A stretch of DNA of 64,000 nt, taken from assembly GCA_963757115.1 (NCBI GenBank), contig CAVWQV010000008.1, positions 371,137 through 435,136 of the forward strand. The letters are read 5' to 3'. The DNA comes from CAVWQV01 sp963757115. Lineage in GTDB: Bacteria > Pseudomonadota > Alphaproteobacteria > Acetobacterales > Acetobacteraceae. A program made the translations under genes and the position numbers. The notes below the pieces were generated by a model. The model saw only the letters and a list, made by a program, of their open reading frames with translations. It did no database searches and was not told the DNA's origin. Below, piece after piece: positions 19,006 through 28,101 of this stretch (its first letter is position 1; every line of letters begins with the position of its first letter).

Positions 19006-19563
19006 ATGAGCGAACGTTTCGGGCCGCTTACGGAAGACGCGATGACGCCCGAGCAGCGGCGAATTGCGCAGGGCATCGCGTCCGGCCCGCGCGGCAGCTG
19101 GCAGCGCGGCCCCTTCAAGGCGCTGCTGCGCAGCCCCGAGATCGCCGACCGGATACAGAAGGTCGGCGAGTTCGTCCGCTTTCAGAGCTCGATCGAGCCG
19201 CGGCTCAACGAGCTCGCGATTATCCTCTGCGCGCGCAAGTGGACTGCGCAATACGAATGGTACGCGCATCGCAAGCTCGCAATTGACGCCGGCCTCCGAC
19301 CGGCGATCGCCGACGCGATCGCCGAGGGCCGCCGGCCCGGCGACCTCGCCGAGGACGAATCTGTCGTGTACGACTTCGCCCACGAGCTGCTGCACACCGG
19401 CCAAGTCGGTGATGCCACGTTCGCTGCCGTCAAGGAGCGGTTCGGTGAGCAGGGCGTCATCGACCTGATCGGCGCCGTCGGCTACTACACGATCGTTTCA
19501 TTCGTACTGAATGTCGATCGCGTGCCGTTGCCCGCGGACGCTACTCCGCTGCGGCCGCTTTAA
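19006..19563 (+). CDS. Carboxymuconolactone-decarboxylase-family protein
   Basis: A 185-residue helical protein of the CMD/AhpD family. The core has LNELAIILCARKWTAQYEWYAH, the usual active-site helix region, and it ends with the conserved IGAVGYYTIVSFVLNV helix. It has a single cysteine there, not the CxxC pair of AhpD peroxidases, so a redox role like AhpD is unlikely. Such proteins often accompany SDR and dehydrogenase genes of aromatic or cyclic-compound breakdown, which matches this neighbourhood. The start at 19006 has an AGGCAGG ribosome-binding site. Confidence 0.88.
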   Translation: MSERFGPLTEDAMTPEQRRIAQGIASGPRGSWQRGPFKALLRSPEIADRIQKVGEFVRFQSSIEPRLNELAIILCARKWTAQYEWYAHRKLAIDAGLRPAIADAIAEGRRPGDLAEDESVVYDFAHELLHTGQVGDATFAAVKERFGEQGVIDLIGAVGYYTIVSFVLNVDRVPLPADATPLRPL

Positions 19564-19595
19564 CGTGCGGTCTGCCCGAAATGACGAAAGTCGCC

Positions 19596-20819
19596 TCAGT
19601 TCGCCAAATCGTTGAGGCTGAGCATGGCGAGCAGGAGCGAGGCGACGATTCCGGCGACCGCGGCCCCCATGACGATCGTGATCGCCGGCACCAGCAGGGA
19701 AACCAAGCGCTGCACACCGGTCCGGGTCTTCTGTTCGTGGATCGCGGCGGCGCGTAGCGCGATCGGGCCAAGCTCGGCATTCTCCTCGCCGAGCCGCAGC
19801 AGATAAACCATCCGGCGCGGGAAGAGCGCGGATTGCTCGAGCGGGCGGGCGAGCCCCGCACCGCCTTTGGCACTCTGCGCGGCCACGTCGACCGCCGCGA
19901 CGGCGGCGCTGTTGCCGATCACGTCGCGCACGATCGCGAGCGCGCCGATCAGCGGGACCCCGTTCACCAGCAAGGTGCCGAGGGTGCGGGTAAACCGCGC
20001 CGCCAGCAGCTCGCGAAGCAAGCCGCCGACCACCGGCAGCCGCAGCAGAAATCGGTCGGCGGCGAGCCGCAGGCGCGGGCGGCGCAGCGCGGTGCGTGCC
20101 GCCACGAACAGCCCGGCAAGCCCCGCCAGCACGTAAAGGCCGTCGTTGCTGACGAACGCGCCCGCGTCGATCAGGAACTGGGTGGACGGGGGCAGGGCCG
20201 CCCCGTTCTGCTCGAACAGCGGGACGAACTGCGGCAGCACTTCCGTCAACAGCAAGGTGATGGAGCCGATCGCCGCCACGATCAGCAGCGCCGGGTAGAT
20301 CAGCGCCGATTTGACCGTCGCCGCGAGGCCGCGCTCGTTCTCCAGCAAGTCCGCGAGGTGATGCAGCGTGCTCGCAAGCTGTCCGCCGGCCTCGCCCGCG
20401 CGCACCAGTCCGATATACAGGCGAGGAAAGCTGCGTGGGTGGCGGCCGAGTGCCGCGGACAACGGAGCGCCGTCGCGCACCGCGTCGCGCAGTTGCTCCA
20501 TGACGCGGCGCACGCGTCCGTTCGGCGCGGTTTCGAGGAGGAAACGCAGGCTGCGGTCAAGATCCTGCCCGGCGGTCAGCATGATCGCGAGCTCCCGCGT
20601 CATGTTGGCGACATCCTGGCGGCTGAGCGCGCTGCCCCGGCCCCAATCGCGGGCCAGCAGCTCGGACAGTGCCCCGCGGCTTTCGGCCGGTTCGGCGCGC
20701 ATCGGGATGCTGCCGCCGCGTTGCAGCCGCTCCACCACCGCCGCTTCGCTCGGGGCCTCCATCACCCCGCGCAACACCTTGCCGGCCGGATCGATCGCGC
20801 TGTAGCGGAACGTGGGCAA
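19596..20819 (-). CDS. gspF: Type II secretion / type IV pilus inner-membrane protein GspF
   Basis: A polytopic platform protein of 407 residues for type II secretion or type IV pilus assembly. The N-terminus MPTFRYSAIDPAGKVLRG is typical. Two cytoplasmic T2SSF domains with LYIGLVRAGEAGG and RMVYLLRLGEENAEL alternate with membrane helices near residues 170-190, 220-240 and the C-terminus. It starts at a TTG (20819) immediately after the gspE stop, with no gap. It convergently faces the CMD gene. No outer-membrane secretin or pseudopilin gene is in the window. Confidence 0.95.
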   Translation of the reverse strand: MPTFRYSAIDPAGKVLRGVMEAPSEAAVVERLQRGGSIPMRAEPAESRGALSELLARDWGRGSALSRQDVANMTRELAIMLTAGQDLDRSLRFLLETAPNGRVRRVMEQLRDAVRDGAPLSAALGRHPRSFPRLYIGLVRAGEAGGQLASTLHHLADLLENERGLAATVKSALIYPALLIVAAIGSITLLLTEVLPQFVPLFEQNGAALPPSTQFLIDAGAFVSNDGLYVLAGLAGLFVAARTALRRPRLRLAADRFLLRLPVVGGLLRELLAARFTRTLGTLLVNGVPLIGALAIVRDVIGNSAAVAAVDVAAQSAKGGAGLARPLEQSALFPRRMVYLLRLGEENAELGPIALRAAAIHEQKTRTGVQRLVSLLVPAITIVMGAAVAGIVASLLLAMLSLNDLAN

Positions 20820-22604
20820 CTAGCCCTCCGTGCGGATGCTACGCACGACCTCCTCGATCGTGGTGGTTCCGGCGAGCACGGCCTCGAGCCCCGCGTCGAA
20901 CATCGTCACCATGCCGCTTTCCACCCCGGCGCGCTCGATCTTCGTGTGGTCGGCGCGACTGAAGATGAGCTGCTCCACGGTGGCGTCGGGCTGCAGGAAC
21001 TCGGCGATCGCCTGGCGGCCGCGATAGCCGGTCTGCCGGCATGACGGGCAGCCGACGGGGTGCCACAAGGTCACCGTGTCGGTTCCTGCCCGCCGGTCGA
21101 GGCCGAAGCGGCGCACCAGTTCGGCCGGTGCGGGCGCGGATCGGCGGCAATGCAGGCAAAGCCGGCGCACCAGGCGCTGCGCCAGCACCCCGCGCAGCAC
21201 GGCGGTGATGAGATAATCCTCGAGCCCCATGTCGCGCAGCCGGGTGATGCTGGCCGCGGCCGAGTTGGTATGAAGCGTGGACAGCACGAGATGCCCGGTC
21301 AGCGCCGCCTGCACGGCGATCTGTGCCGTTTCCCCGTCGCGGATCTCGCCCACCATGATGACGTCGGGATCCTGCCGAAGGATGGACCGCAGCAGGTTCG
21401 CGAAGTCGAGGCCGATCTGCGGCTTGACCTGGATCTGGTTGATGCCGCGGAGCTGATACTCGATCGGGTCCTCGACGGTGACGATCTTGCGTGTCACGGC
21501 GTTGAGCGCCAGCAATCCGGTGTACAGCGTCGTCGTCTTGCCGCTGCCGGTCGGGCCGGTGACGAGCACGATGCCATTCGGCAGATCGAGGGCGGCCCCG
21601 AACCGGCCGATCACCGCCGGCGCCAAGCCGAGCTTGGCATAGTCGAACACCACCGCCGTCCGGTCGAGCACGCGGAGCACGACAGTCTCGCCATACAGCG
21701 ACGGTACCGTGGAGACCCGGAAATCCGTCTCCTGCCCGCGCACCGCGAGCTTGATGCGGCCGTCCTGCGGCAGCCGGCGCTCGGCGATGTCGAGCTTGGC
21801 CATAATCTTGACGCGGGAGGTGATCGGGGCGGCGAGCCTTGATGGCGGGCTGTCCACCTCGTGCAGCACGCCGTCGTAGCGATAGCGGACCCGAAGCCGG
21901 TCCTCGAAGGGTTCGATGTGGATGTCGGAGGCCTGCGTCTCGACGGCGCGATTGATGATCTGGTTGACGAGGCGGATCACCGGCGCCTCGCTCGCCATAT
22001 CCTTGAGCCGCTCGGCGTCCTCCTCGTTGTGCTCGGCACCCGGAGCGGCCGGCGCATGCGGGTCGGCCCCGTGTCCCGCCTCCGGGCTTTGCTCCGGGTA
22101 GAGCCGCTCGAGGGCGGCTTCCAGCTCGACGGGCAGCGCCACTTCGAGGGTCACAGGCTTGCCGGTCGCGGCGGCGACGGCGGCCGGGGTGAACGGATCG
22201 AGCGGGTCGGCGGTGGCGAGGACCAGGCGCCCGCCCTCGACCGCGACCGGCAGCGCGCGCGCCTGGCGGAGGAAGCGGCGGCCGAGGCGCTCGGGCAACA
22301 ACGGTGCGTCGGTGGGGTACCGATCGGGGCCGGCCAGCGGCAGGCCGAGCAGCACAGCGAACGCTTCGGCGACGGTGCGTTCCGTCACCATCCCGAGCTG
22401 GACCAGCACGGCGTCGAGCCGCTGCCCCGTGTCCGCTGCCACCCGGCGCGCTCGCTCGGCCGTTTGTTCGTCGCAAAAGCCTTGCGCGATCAACAGGGAG
22501 GCGAGCCGGTCGAGCGGCGATCGTTCAACGGGAAGCGGATCGCGCGCGTCGCCGACGGTCTGCAATGTGTCCTGGGGAGCCACGCCGCCTCCGTTCCTCT
22601 CCAT
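20820..22604 (-). CDS. gspE: Type II secretion / type IV pilus assembly ATPase GspE
   Basis: A hexameric secretion ATPase of 594 residues. An N-terminal MshE-like domain (about residues 60-150) is followed by the linker and the ATPase core: SDIHIEPF, Walker A GPTGSGKTTT, the Asp box VTVEDPIEYQL, Walker B VGEIRDGETAQIA and the His box TLHTN. A four-cysteine zinc site (CLHC and CPSC) lies near the C-terminus. The ATG at 22604-22602 is chosen because the domain homology starts there; the open frame extends much further upstream without similarity. It is divergent from the prepilin peptidase gene with only 39 bases between them. Confidence 0.95.
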   Translation of the reverse strand: MERNGGGVAPQDTLQTVGDARDPLPVERSPLDRLASLLIAQGFCDEQTAERARRVAADTGQRLDAVLVQLGMVTERTVAEAFAVLLGLPLAGPDRYPTDAPLLPERLGRRFLRQARALPVAVEGGRLVLATADPLDPFTPAAVAAATGKPVTLEVALPVELEAALERLYPEQSPEAGHGADPHAPAAPGAEHNEEDAERLKDMASEAPVIRLVNQIINRAVETQASDIHIEPFEDRLRVRYRYDGVLHEVDSPPSRLAAPITSRVKIMAKLDIAERRLPQDGRIKLAVRGQETDFRVSTVPSLYGETVVLRVLDRTAVVFDYAKLGLAPAVIGRFGAALDLPNGIVLVTGPTGSGKTTTLYTGLLALNAVTRKIVTVEDPIEYQLRGINQIQVKPQIGLDFANLLRSILRQDPDVIMVGEIRDGETAQIAVQAALTGHLVLSTLHTNSAAASITRLRDMGLEDYLITAVLRGVLAQRLVRRLCLHCRRSAPAPAELVRRFGLDRRAGTDTVTLWHPVGCPSCRQTGYRGRQAIAEFLQPDATVEQLIFSRADHTKIERAGVESGMVTMFDAGLEAVLAGTTTIEEVVRSIRTEG

Positions 22605-22643
22605 GATTGCCGGGAAAGCCCCTTCGGAGGCAAGAACGCAGTA

Positions 22644-23393
22644 ATGGCCGAGGTCGCCACCCTGCTGCCGGTGCTTGCCGCGCCCTTCATGGGCAGCTTT
22701 CTTGGCGTGCTGATCCGCCGCCTGCCGCGCGGCCGGCCCGTGGCCTGGGGGCGTTCCCGCTGCGAAAGCTGCGGCGCCTCGCTGCGTCCGTCCGAATTGG
22801 TTCCGCTCGCCAGCTTCGTGGCGCTTCGTGGGCGTTGCCGCGCGTGCGCCGCGCCGATCGGCGTCTTCCACCCGGCGATCGAGCTCGCTGCGCTCACGGT
22901 GGCAGCCTGGGCTTGGAGCGTCGATGCGGACGCGCCAGGCCTGCTTTGGGTGGATTGCGGGCTCGGCTGGGCCTTGCTCGCGCTCGCCTGGATCGACTGG
23001 GAGTGGCTCCGGTTGCCGGACGCGCTCACCTTGCCGCTGCTCGCCGCCGGGCTGAGCGCCGCCGTCGTGTTCGACGGCGATGCGGTCCTCTCGCACGTGA
23101 TCGGTGCAGCGCTCGGCTACGCTGGGCTTCGTTTGGTCGCGATCGGCTACCGGGTGCTGCGTGGGCGCGACGGGCTCGGCGCAGGGGACGCCAAGTTGCT
23201 GGGCGCGGCGGGCGCGTGGGTGGGGTGGCAGGCGCTCCCGCAGGTGCTTCTGCTGGGTGCGGCGGCGGGGCTGCTGATCGCGGGTGCCCGCCGATTGCTC
23301 GGCTGGTCCGTCCATGCGCATACCCCGGTGCCGTTCGGTCCGCCGCTTGCGCTCGCCCTGTGGATCGTTTGGCTGTATGGCGGCATCTTCTGA
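22644..23393 (+). CDS. Prepilin leader peptidase / N-methyltransferase (A24)
   Basis: An integral-membrane aspartic protease that cleaves type IV pilin and pseudopilin leaders. It has 249 residues and about seven membrane segments. The N-terminal cytoplasmic loop carries CESCGASL and CRACAAPIG, the four-cysteine zinc site. The first catalytic aspartate is in LAWIDWEWLRLPD and the second in GLGAGDAKLLGAAG. It is divergent from gspE and gspF, which fits a split type II secretion or pilus locus. Confidence 0.94.
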   Translation: MAEVATLLPVLAAPFMGSFLGVLIRRLPRGRPVAWGRSRCESCGASLRPSELVPLASFVALRGRCRACAAPIGVFHPAIELAALTVAAWAWSVDADAPGLLWVDCGLGWALLALAWIDWEWLRLPDALTLPLLAAGLSAAVVFDGDAVLSHVIGAALGYAGLRLVAIGYRVLRGRDGLGAGDAKLLGAAGAWVGWQALPQVLLLGAAAGLLIAGARRLLGWSVHAHTPVPFGPPLALALWIVWLYGGIF

Positions 23394-23748
23394 TTGGCGG
23401 GAGGCGGCGGTCGTGGTCCGGGCGGCGATGGTGGCAGTGGTGGTGGCGATGATCGCAACGGCGGTGCCCGCGCGCGCCGCTGGTCCCCCGCCGATCTGCT
23501 CCGATCCGGACGTGCTCGACTGGGTGCGGCAAAGCCTGCGCGAGCGGGAGCCGTATGGGGCGATGCAATCGCGCACGGTCAACGAGGCGCCCGGAAGCGT
23601 CGGCGACGTCGTGCGCTGCTCAGTGTGCGTCCAGCCGTTCGTCTATGATCCGGGGCGCCGCCAGATGGTGCCGGTGTCGCGTTGCGAGGCACACGGCTTC
23701 GTCGTCCGCACGCTGCCGCGTGGCTTCCTCGTCCTTTCGGTGGACTGA
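23377..23748 (+). CDS. Small exported cysteine-containing protein of unknown function
   Basis: About 123 residues. It has a long hydrophobic N-terminal segment (VVVRAAMVAVVVAMIATAVPARA) that looks like a signal peptide, then a small soluble domain. Four cysteines occur in ICSDPD, RCSVCV and RCEAHGF, suggesting disulfides or a metal site. The start overlaps the end of the prepilin peptidase gene by 17 bases, so it is probably translated from the same mRNA. I do not recognise the family. The position suggests, but does not prove, a role in secretion or pilus assembly. Confidence 0.6.
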   Translation: MAASSDWREAAVVVRAAMVAVVVAMIATAVPARAAGPPPICSDPDVLDWVRQSLREREPYGAMQSRTVNEAPGSVGDVVRCSVCVQPFVYDPGRRQMVPVSRCEAHGFVVRTLPRGFLVLSVD

Positions 23749-23874
23749 CCGGCCGCTCGGGCCTGGCCCGTAACCTGCTTCGGACCGGGCCGACCCGCCT
23801 TAAGGGCCGGTCATCCTCGCGGCCAGCTCGGGGCGCAGCTACGCCCGCAGAACGACACGGAAGGAGCAAACGGC

Positions 23875-24876
23875 ATGGAGTTCGGGATAACCTTCAAGGG
23901 GTCGATCGAGCCCGAGCGCGCCCGCTACCTGGTGCGGATGGCCGAGAGCAGCGGCTTCACGCATTGCTGGTTTTACGATTCCCACATCCTTTGGCGGGAT
24001 TGCTACGCCCCGATCGCGATGTGCATGGAGCACACGCAGAAACTGATTTTCGGGCCGCTCGTCACCAACCCGGACGTGCGGGACTGGTCGGTGGCGGCCT
24101 CGCTGTTCGGGTCGCTGGCCAAACAGAGCAACGGCCGCTTCGAACTTGGTGTCGGCCGCGGCGATTCGTCGCGGCGCGTGATGGGGAAAAAGCCCGCGAC
24201 GTTGGCGCGGGTCGTGGAGTTCATCGACAAGACCAGGGCTATGATGCGCGGCGAGGAAGTCAGTTACGCGGGCTCGCTCGAGCCGGTGAAGTTTCCATGG
24301 TCCGTCGGCTACGAGATCCCGGCCTGGATCGCGGCATATGGGCCGCTTGCGCTGAAGACGGCGGGCGAGCACGGCGACGGGGTGGTGCTGCAGATCGGTG
24401 ATCCCGATCTGTGCAAATGGTTCACCGACCAGTGTCTCGAGGCGGGCCGGGCCACCGGGCGCGATATGTCGACGTTCCGCTCCATGGCGGCCGCTCCCGC
24501 CTATTTCGGCGACCGCGAGAAGGCGATCGAGGCGACCAAGTGGTTCCCGGCCATGGTCGGGAACCACGTCGCGGACATCGTTGAGAAATACGGCAAGGAC
24601 AGCGGCATCGTCCCCCGCAGCCTCACCAGCTACATCGAGAAGCGGCGCGGCTACGACTATTCGAAGCACGGCCAAAGCGACAATCCGTTCCTCGATTTCA
24701 TCACGCCGGAGATCGTCGAAAGCTTCTGCGTGCTCGGCGAACCGGAGCAGCACGTCGAGAAGATCGGCAAGCTCAAGCAAGCCGGCGTCACCCAGTTCAA
24801 CATCTACCTGGATAACGGGGAGGAAGAGGAAATCATCGCCAGATACGGCAGGCGGATCATCCCGGCGTTCCGCTAA
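23875..24876 (+). CDS. LLM-class F420-type oxidoreductase (TIGR03842-like)
   Basis: A luciferase-like TIM-barrel protein of 333 residues beginning MEFGITFKGSIEPERARYLV. It matches what I know of the TIGR03842 family of putative F420-dependent LLM enzymes. Proteobacterial members probably use FMN, since most such genomes lack F420; this is inference. Conserved parts are FYDSHILWRD, GRFELGVGRGDSS and EHGDGVVLQIGD. It is immediately upstream of, and co-directional with, the AapQMP amino-acid transport genes, with only 20 bases to aapQ, so it may act on an imported nitrogen compound. Confidence 0.88.
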   Translation: MEFGITFKGSIEPERARYLVRMAESSGFTHCWFYDSHILWRDCYAPIAMCMEHTQKLIFGPLVTNPDVRDWSVAASLFGSLAKQSNGRFELGVGRGDSSRRVMGKKPATLARVVEFIDKTRAMMRGEEVSYAGSLEPVKFPWSVGYEIPAWIAAYGPLALKTAGEHGDGVVLQIGDPDLCKWFTDQCLEAGRATGRDMSTFRSMAAAPAYFGDREKAIEATKWFPAMVGNHVADIVEKYGKDSGIVPRSLTSYIEKRRGYDYSKHGQSDNPFLDFITPEIVESFCVLGEPEQHVEKIGKLKQAGVTQFNIYLDNGEEEEIIARYGRRIIPAFR

Positions 24877-24896
24877 CGTCGCGTGCGCTCCTCCTG

Positions 24897-26108
24897 ATGT
24901 CGCACACCACTGTCGATCCGAGGATGTCAGCCGCGAGGTCCGCGCCGAAACGCAGGGTCCGGCTGAGCTGGTCCGACCCGCTGTTCCGCAACATCGTTTG
25001 GCAGGTGCTCGTCGTCGGGATCGTCGTCGTCGTTGTCTGGTACCTGGTCTCCAACGCTAATCGCAACCTTGCCGCGCGCCACATCGCGACCGGATTCGGC
25101 TTCCTCGCCCGCGTCGCGGGCATCCCGATCGGCGAATCGCTGGTGCCCTACAACCCGTCCGCGGACACCTACGGCTACGCGCTGATGGTCGGCGTGCTGA
25201 ATACGCTGAGGGTCGCTGTCGTCGGGATCGTGCTTGCAACGGTCCTCGGCACACTGATCGGCATCGCGCGCTTGTCGAAGAACTGGCTGCTCGCGCGCCT
25301 GAGCGCGGCCTATGTCGAGACTTTGCGCGATCTGCCGGTGTTGCTGCAGTTGCTGTTCTGGTACGCCCTCTTGTTGGGCTTGCCCGCGCCGCGTCAAAGC
25401 CTCCGGATCGGCGACGCGGTCTTCTTGTCCAATCGCGGGATCAAGTTGCCGGGACTGATCTGGTCGCCGGGGCTGACCGGTGCCGCGATCGCGTTCGGGA
25501 TCGGGCTCGTCGGAACTTACCTTTGGGCGCGCTTCGCCTCCCGCCGACAGGAGGCGACGGGCGTCCGTCCGCGCATCTGGCCGGTAGCGCTCGGGTTGCT
25601 CGTGGCGCTGCCGCTTGCCGTCTGGGCGGCGCTAGGCGCCCCGCTCGCCTGGGACAAGCCCGTGCTGCACGGGTTCAACTTCACGGGCGGTCTCAGCGTC
25701 ACTCCGGAATACGCGGCCCTCGTGCTCGGCCTTGCCGTCTACACGGCGTCATACATCGCGGAGATTGTGCGGGCCGGCATTCAGTCGGTTCCACAGGGCC
25801 AGTGGGAGGCGGCCGAAGCGCTCGGGCTGCGCCAAGGCGTCACGCTCCGCAAGGTCGTGCTGCCCCAGGCGCTTCGGGTCATCATCCCGCCCATGACCAG
25901 CCAGTTTCTCAACCTGACCAAGAACAGCTCGCTCGCCGTCGCCATCGGCTTTCAGGATATCGTGTCGATCGCCAATACCACCTTGAACCAGACGGGCCAG
26001 GCGATCGAGGGCATCACGGTCATCATGGCCGTTTATCTCACCATCAGCCTGTCGATCAGCCTGTTCATGAACTGGTACAACGCCCGCATCGCATTGATAG
26101 AGCGTTGA
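24897..26108 (+). CDS. aapQ: Amino-acid ABC transporter permease AapQ
   Basis: An inner-membrane permease of 403 residues for general L-amino-acid uptake. The family has an N-terminal helix, a long non-conserved periplasmic insertion, and the HisM-type permease domain. That domain shows TLRVAVVGIVLATVLGTLIG near the start and the EAAEALGLRQG coupling loop near residue 300, which docks on the ATPase. It ends with a LSISLFMNWYNARIALIER segment. The periplasmic binding protein AapJ is not next to it, which is unusual because the normal order is aapJQMP. Confidence 0.93.
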   Translation: MSHTTVDPRMSAARSAPKRRVRLSWSDPLFRNIVWQVLVVGIVVVVVWYLVSNANRNLAARHIATGFGFLARVAGIPIGESLVPYNPSADTYGYALMVGVLNTLRVAVVGIVLATVLGTLIGIARLSKNWLLARLSAAYVETLRDLPVLLQLLFWYALLLGLPAPRQSLRIGDAVFLSNRGIKLPGLIWSPGLTGAAIAFGIGLVGTYLWARFASRRQEATGVRPRIWPVALGLLVALPLAVWAALGAPLAWDKPVLHGFNFTGGLSVTPEYAALVLGLAVYTASYIAEIVRAGIQSVPQGQWEAAEALGLRQGVTLRKVVLPQALRVIIPPMTSQFLNLTKNSSLAVAIGFQDIVSIANTTLNQTGQAIEGITVIMAVYLTISLSISLFMNWYNARIALIER

Positions 26109-26112
26109 GCCG

Positions 26113-27299
26113 ATGAGCGGCGAGATAGCGCAGAGGCCGACGGCCGAGGTCGAGCCGGTGCCGTCCACCGCCGGTGCGACCAGCACGCCCAATGGGGAGC
26201 GGGTACGCGGGCGCGGCGCCGCCGTCTTGCCGTTCGCCTGGGCGAAGCAGAATCTGTTCGCTTCCTGGTGGTCGACCGTCGTCACGCTCGGCTTGGGCGC
26301 GGTGATCCTGTTATGCGGGGTGCGCCTCTTCGAATGGGCAGTGCTGAATGCGGTCTGGTCCGTGCCCTATAACGCGGAGGGCCGCCCGGTTACCGATGCC
26401 TGCCAGAGCGCCCGCGGGGTGGGCGCCTGCTGGGCGGTGGTGGCGGACAAGTACCGGCTCATACTATTCGGGCGCTACCCCTATCCGGAACAGTGGCGAC
26501 CGGCTTTGTGCGTGCTGCTTTTCCTCGGGCTCTACGCGGTCTCCGCGATGCGCCGGTTTTGGCGGCGCGAACTCGGGCTGATCTGGGTCGGGACGCTCGC
26601 GGTCATCGGGCTGCTGATGTGGGGCGGCGTGCCCGGCTTGCCCTTCGTGGCGGAGGACAGCTGGGGCGGGCTGCCACTTACCCTGATCCTGGCCACGTTC
26701 GGGCTGGCCTTCTCCTTTCCGCTCGCCGTACTGGTCGCTCGGGCCGGCGTTCGTCCCAGCTGCCGGCCGTGCGGTTGCTTTGCGTGCTGTATGTCGAACT
26801 GATCCGGGGCGTGCCGCTGATCAGTCTGTTGTTCATGGCGAGCGTGATGTTCCCGCTGTTCATGCCGGACGGGGTCAACGTCGACAAACTGCTGCGAGCG
26901 CAGATCGCGTTCATACTGTTCGCCGGCGCGTATCTCGCCGAAGTGGTGCGCGGCGGGCTGCAGGCTCTGCCGAAAGGGCAGTACGAGGCGGCCGACGCGC
27001 TCGGTCTCTGCTACTGGCAGAAGACCGGCAAGATCGTGCTGCCGCAGGCGCTCCGCCTCGTGATCCCACCGCTGGTCAACACCTTCATCGGCTTCTTCAA
27101 GGACACCAGCCTGGTGCTCATCATTGGCCTGTTCGATCTGCTGAGCGCGGGCAAGCTGGCGATCAGCGAGCCCGCCTGGACCGCGTTCTCGACCGAGATC
27201 TATGTCTTTCTCGCGGTCATCTACTTCGCGTTCTGCTTTGCCATGTCGAAATACAGTCGCAGCCTCGAGCGCGACCTCGCGCGCGGCCGCCGGCGCTGA
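26113..27299 (+). CDS. aapM: Amino-acid ABC transporter permease AapM, frameshifted
   Basis: The second permease of the Aap importer. The N-terminal half (MSGEIAQRPTAEVEPVPST to LVARAG) is in one frame, and the second half, with LLCVLYVELIRGVPLISLLF and the coupling loop EAADALGLCYWQKTGK, is in another. One indel near 26755 joins them into about 395 residues, the normal length. It starts 5 bases after aapQ and is followed by aapP 11 bases later. Because both halves are well conserved the indel is probably a sequence error. Confidence 0.92.
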
Positions 27300-27309
27300 G
27301 GAAGCCACC

Positions 27310-28092
27310 ATGAGCTCATCGGTCCTCAAGCGTGCGTCCGCCGGAGCGGAGGCTACGCCCGCGATCGTGCTCGACCGGGTGAACAAATGGTATGGAGCGA
27401 TGCACGCTTTGCGCGACGTCTCGCTGACTGTCGCCCATCGGGAGCGCGTCGTGGTGTGCGGACCGTCCGGTTCCGGCAAGTCCACCATGATCCGCTGCAT
27501 CAATCGCCTGGAGACGCACCAGGAAGGACGCATCGTCATCGACGGAACCGAACTGACCGACGATCTGCGCGCGCTGGACACGATCCGTCGCGAGGTCGGC
27601 ATGGTGTTCCAGTCGTTCAACTTGTTTCCGCACCTCACCATTCTGGAGAACTGCACGCTGGCGCCGATCTGGGTGCGCAAGATGCCGAAGGCACAGGCCG
27701 AGGAGCTTGCGATGGACTACCTGCGCCGGGTCAGGATACCGGAGCAAGCCAGGAAATACCCGGGCCAGCTTTCAGGCGGCCAGCAGCAGCGGGTTGCGAT
27801 CGCGCGGGCGCTGTGCATGAAGCCACGGATCATGCTGTTCGACGAGCCGACCTCCGCACTTGACCCGGAGATGATCAAGGAAGTGCTCGACACCATGATC
27901 GAGCTTGCCGACTCCGGCATGACGATGGTTTGCGTGACGCACGAGATGGGTTTCGCCCGCCGTGTTGCCGACCGCGTGGTGTTCATGGATCACGGCGAGA
28001 TCGTCGAGCAGGGCACGCCCGAGCACATGTTCGAGCAGCCCGAAACCGACCGTCTGAAAAACTTTCTGAGCCAGATCCTGCGCGGGCAGTGA
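27310..28092 (+). CDS. aapP: Amino-acid ABC transporter ATP-binding protein AapP
   Basis: The ATPase of the polar amino-acid importer, 260 residues. Walker A GPSGSGKSTMI is at about residues 56-66, then the Q-loop MVFQSFNLFPHLT, the signature LSGGQQQRVAIARAL, Walker B IMLFDEPTSALDP and the H-loop VTHEMGFAR. The ATG at 27310 is chosen over the open upstream frame because homology begins there. It completes the aapQMP set and is intact. Confidence 0.95.
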   Translation: MSSSVLKRASAGAEATPAIVLDRVNKWYGAMHALRDVSLTVAHRERVVVCGPSGSGKSTMIRCINRLETHQEGRIVIDGTELTDDLRALDTIRREVGMVFQSFNLFPHLTILENCTLAPIWVRKMPKAQAEELAMDYLRRVRIPEQARKYPGQLSGGQQQRVAIARALCMKPRIMLFDEPTSALDPEMIKEVLDTMIELADSGMTMVCVTHEMGFARRVADRVVFMDHGEIVEQGTPEHMFEQPETDRLKNFLSQILRGQ

Positions 28093-28101
28093 CCCCTCGG
28101 G

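Noticed and set aside
19006..19563. AhpD-like peroxidase role for the CMD-family protein.
   Set aside because: The active-site region has a single cysteine and no CxxC pair, which AhpD activity requires.
19833..21044. Long plus-strand frame of 403 codons opposite gspF and gspE.
   Set aside because: Very rich in Arg, Gln and His, as expected for the antisense of GC-rich coding sequence; the opposite strand encodes clear GspF and GspE.
20820..23582. A 920-residue form of GspE extending upstream of 22604.
   Set aside because: The extension lies antisense to the prepilin peptidase gene and is low-complexity Arg/Gln-rich sequence; GspE similarity begins near the ATG at 22604.
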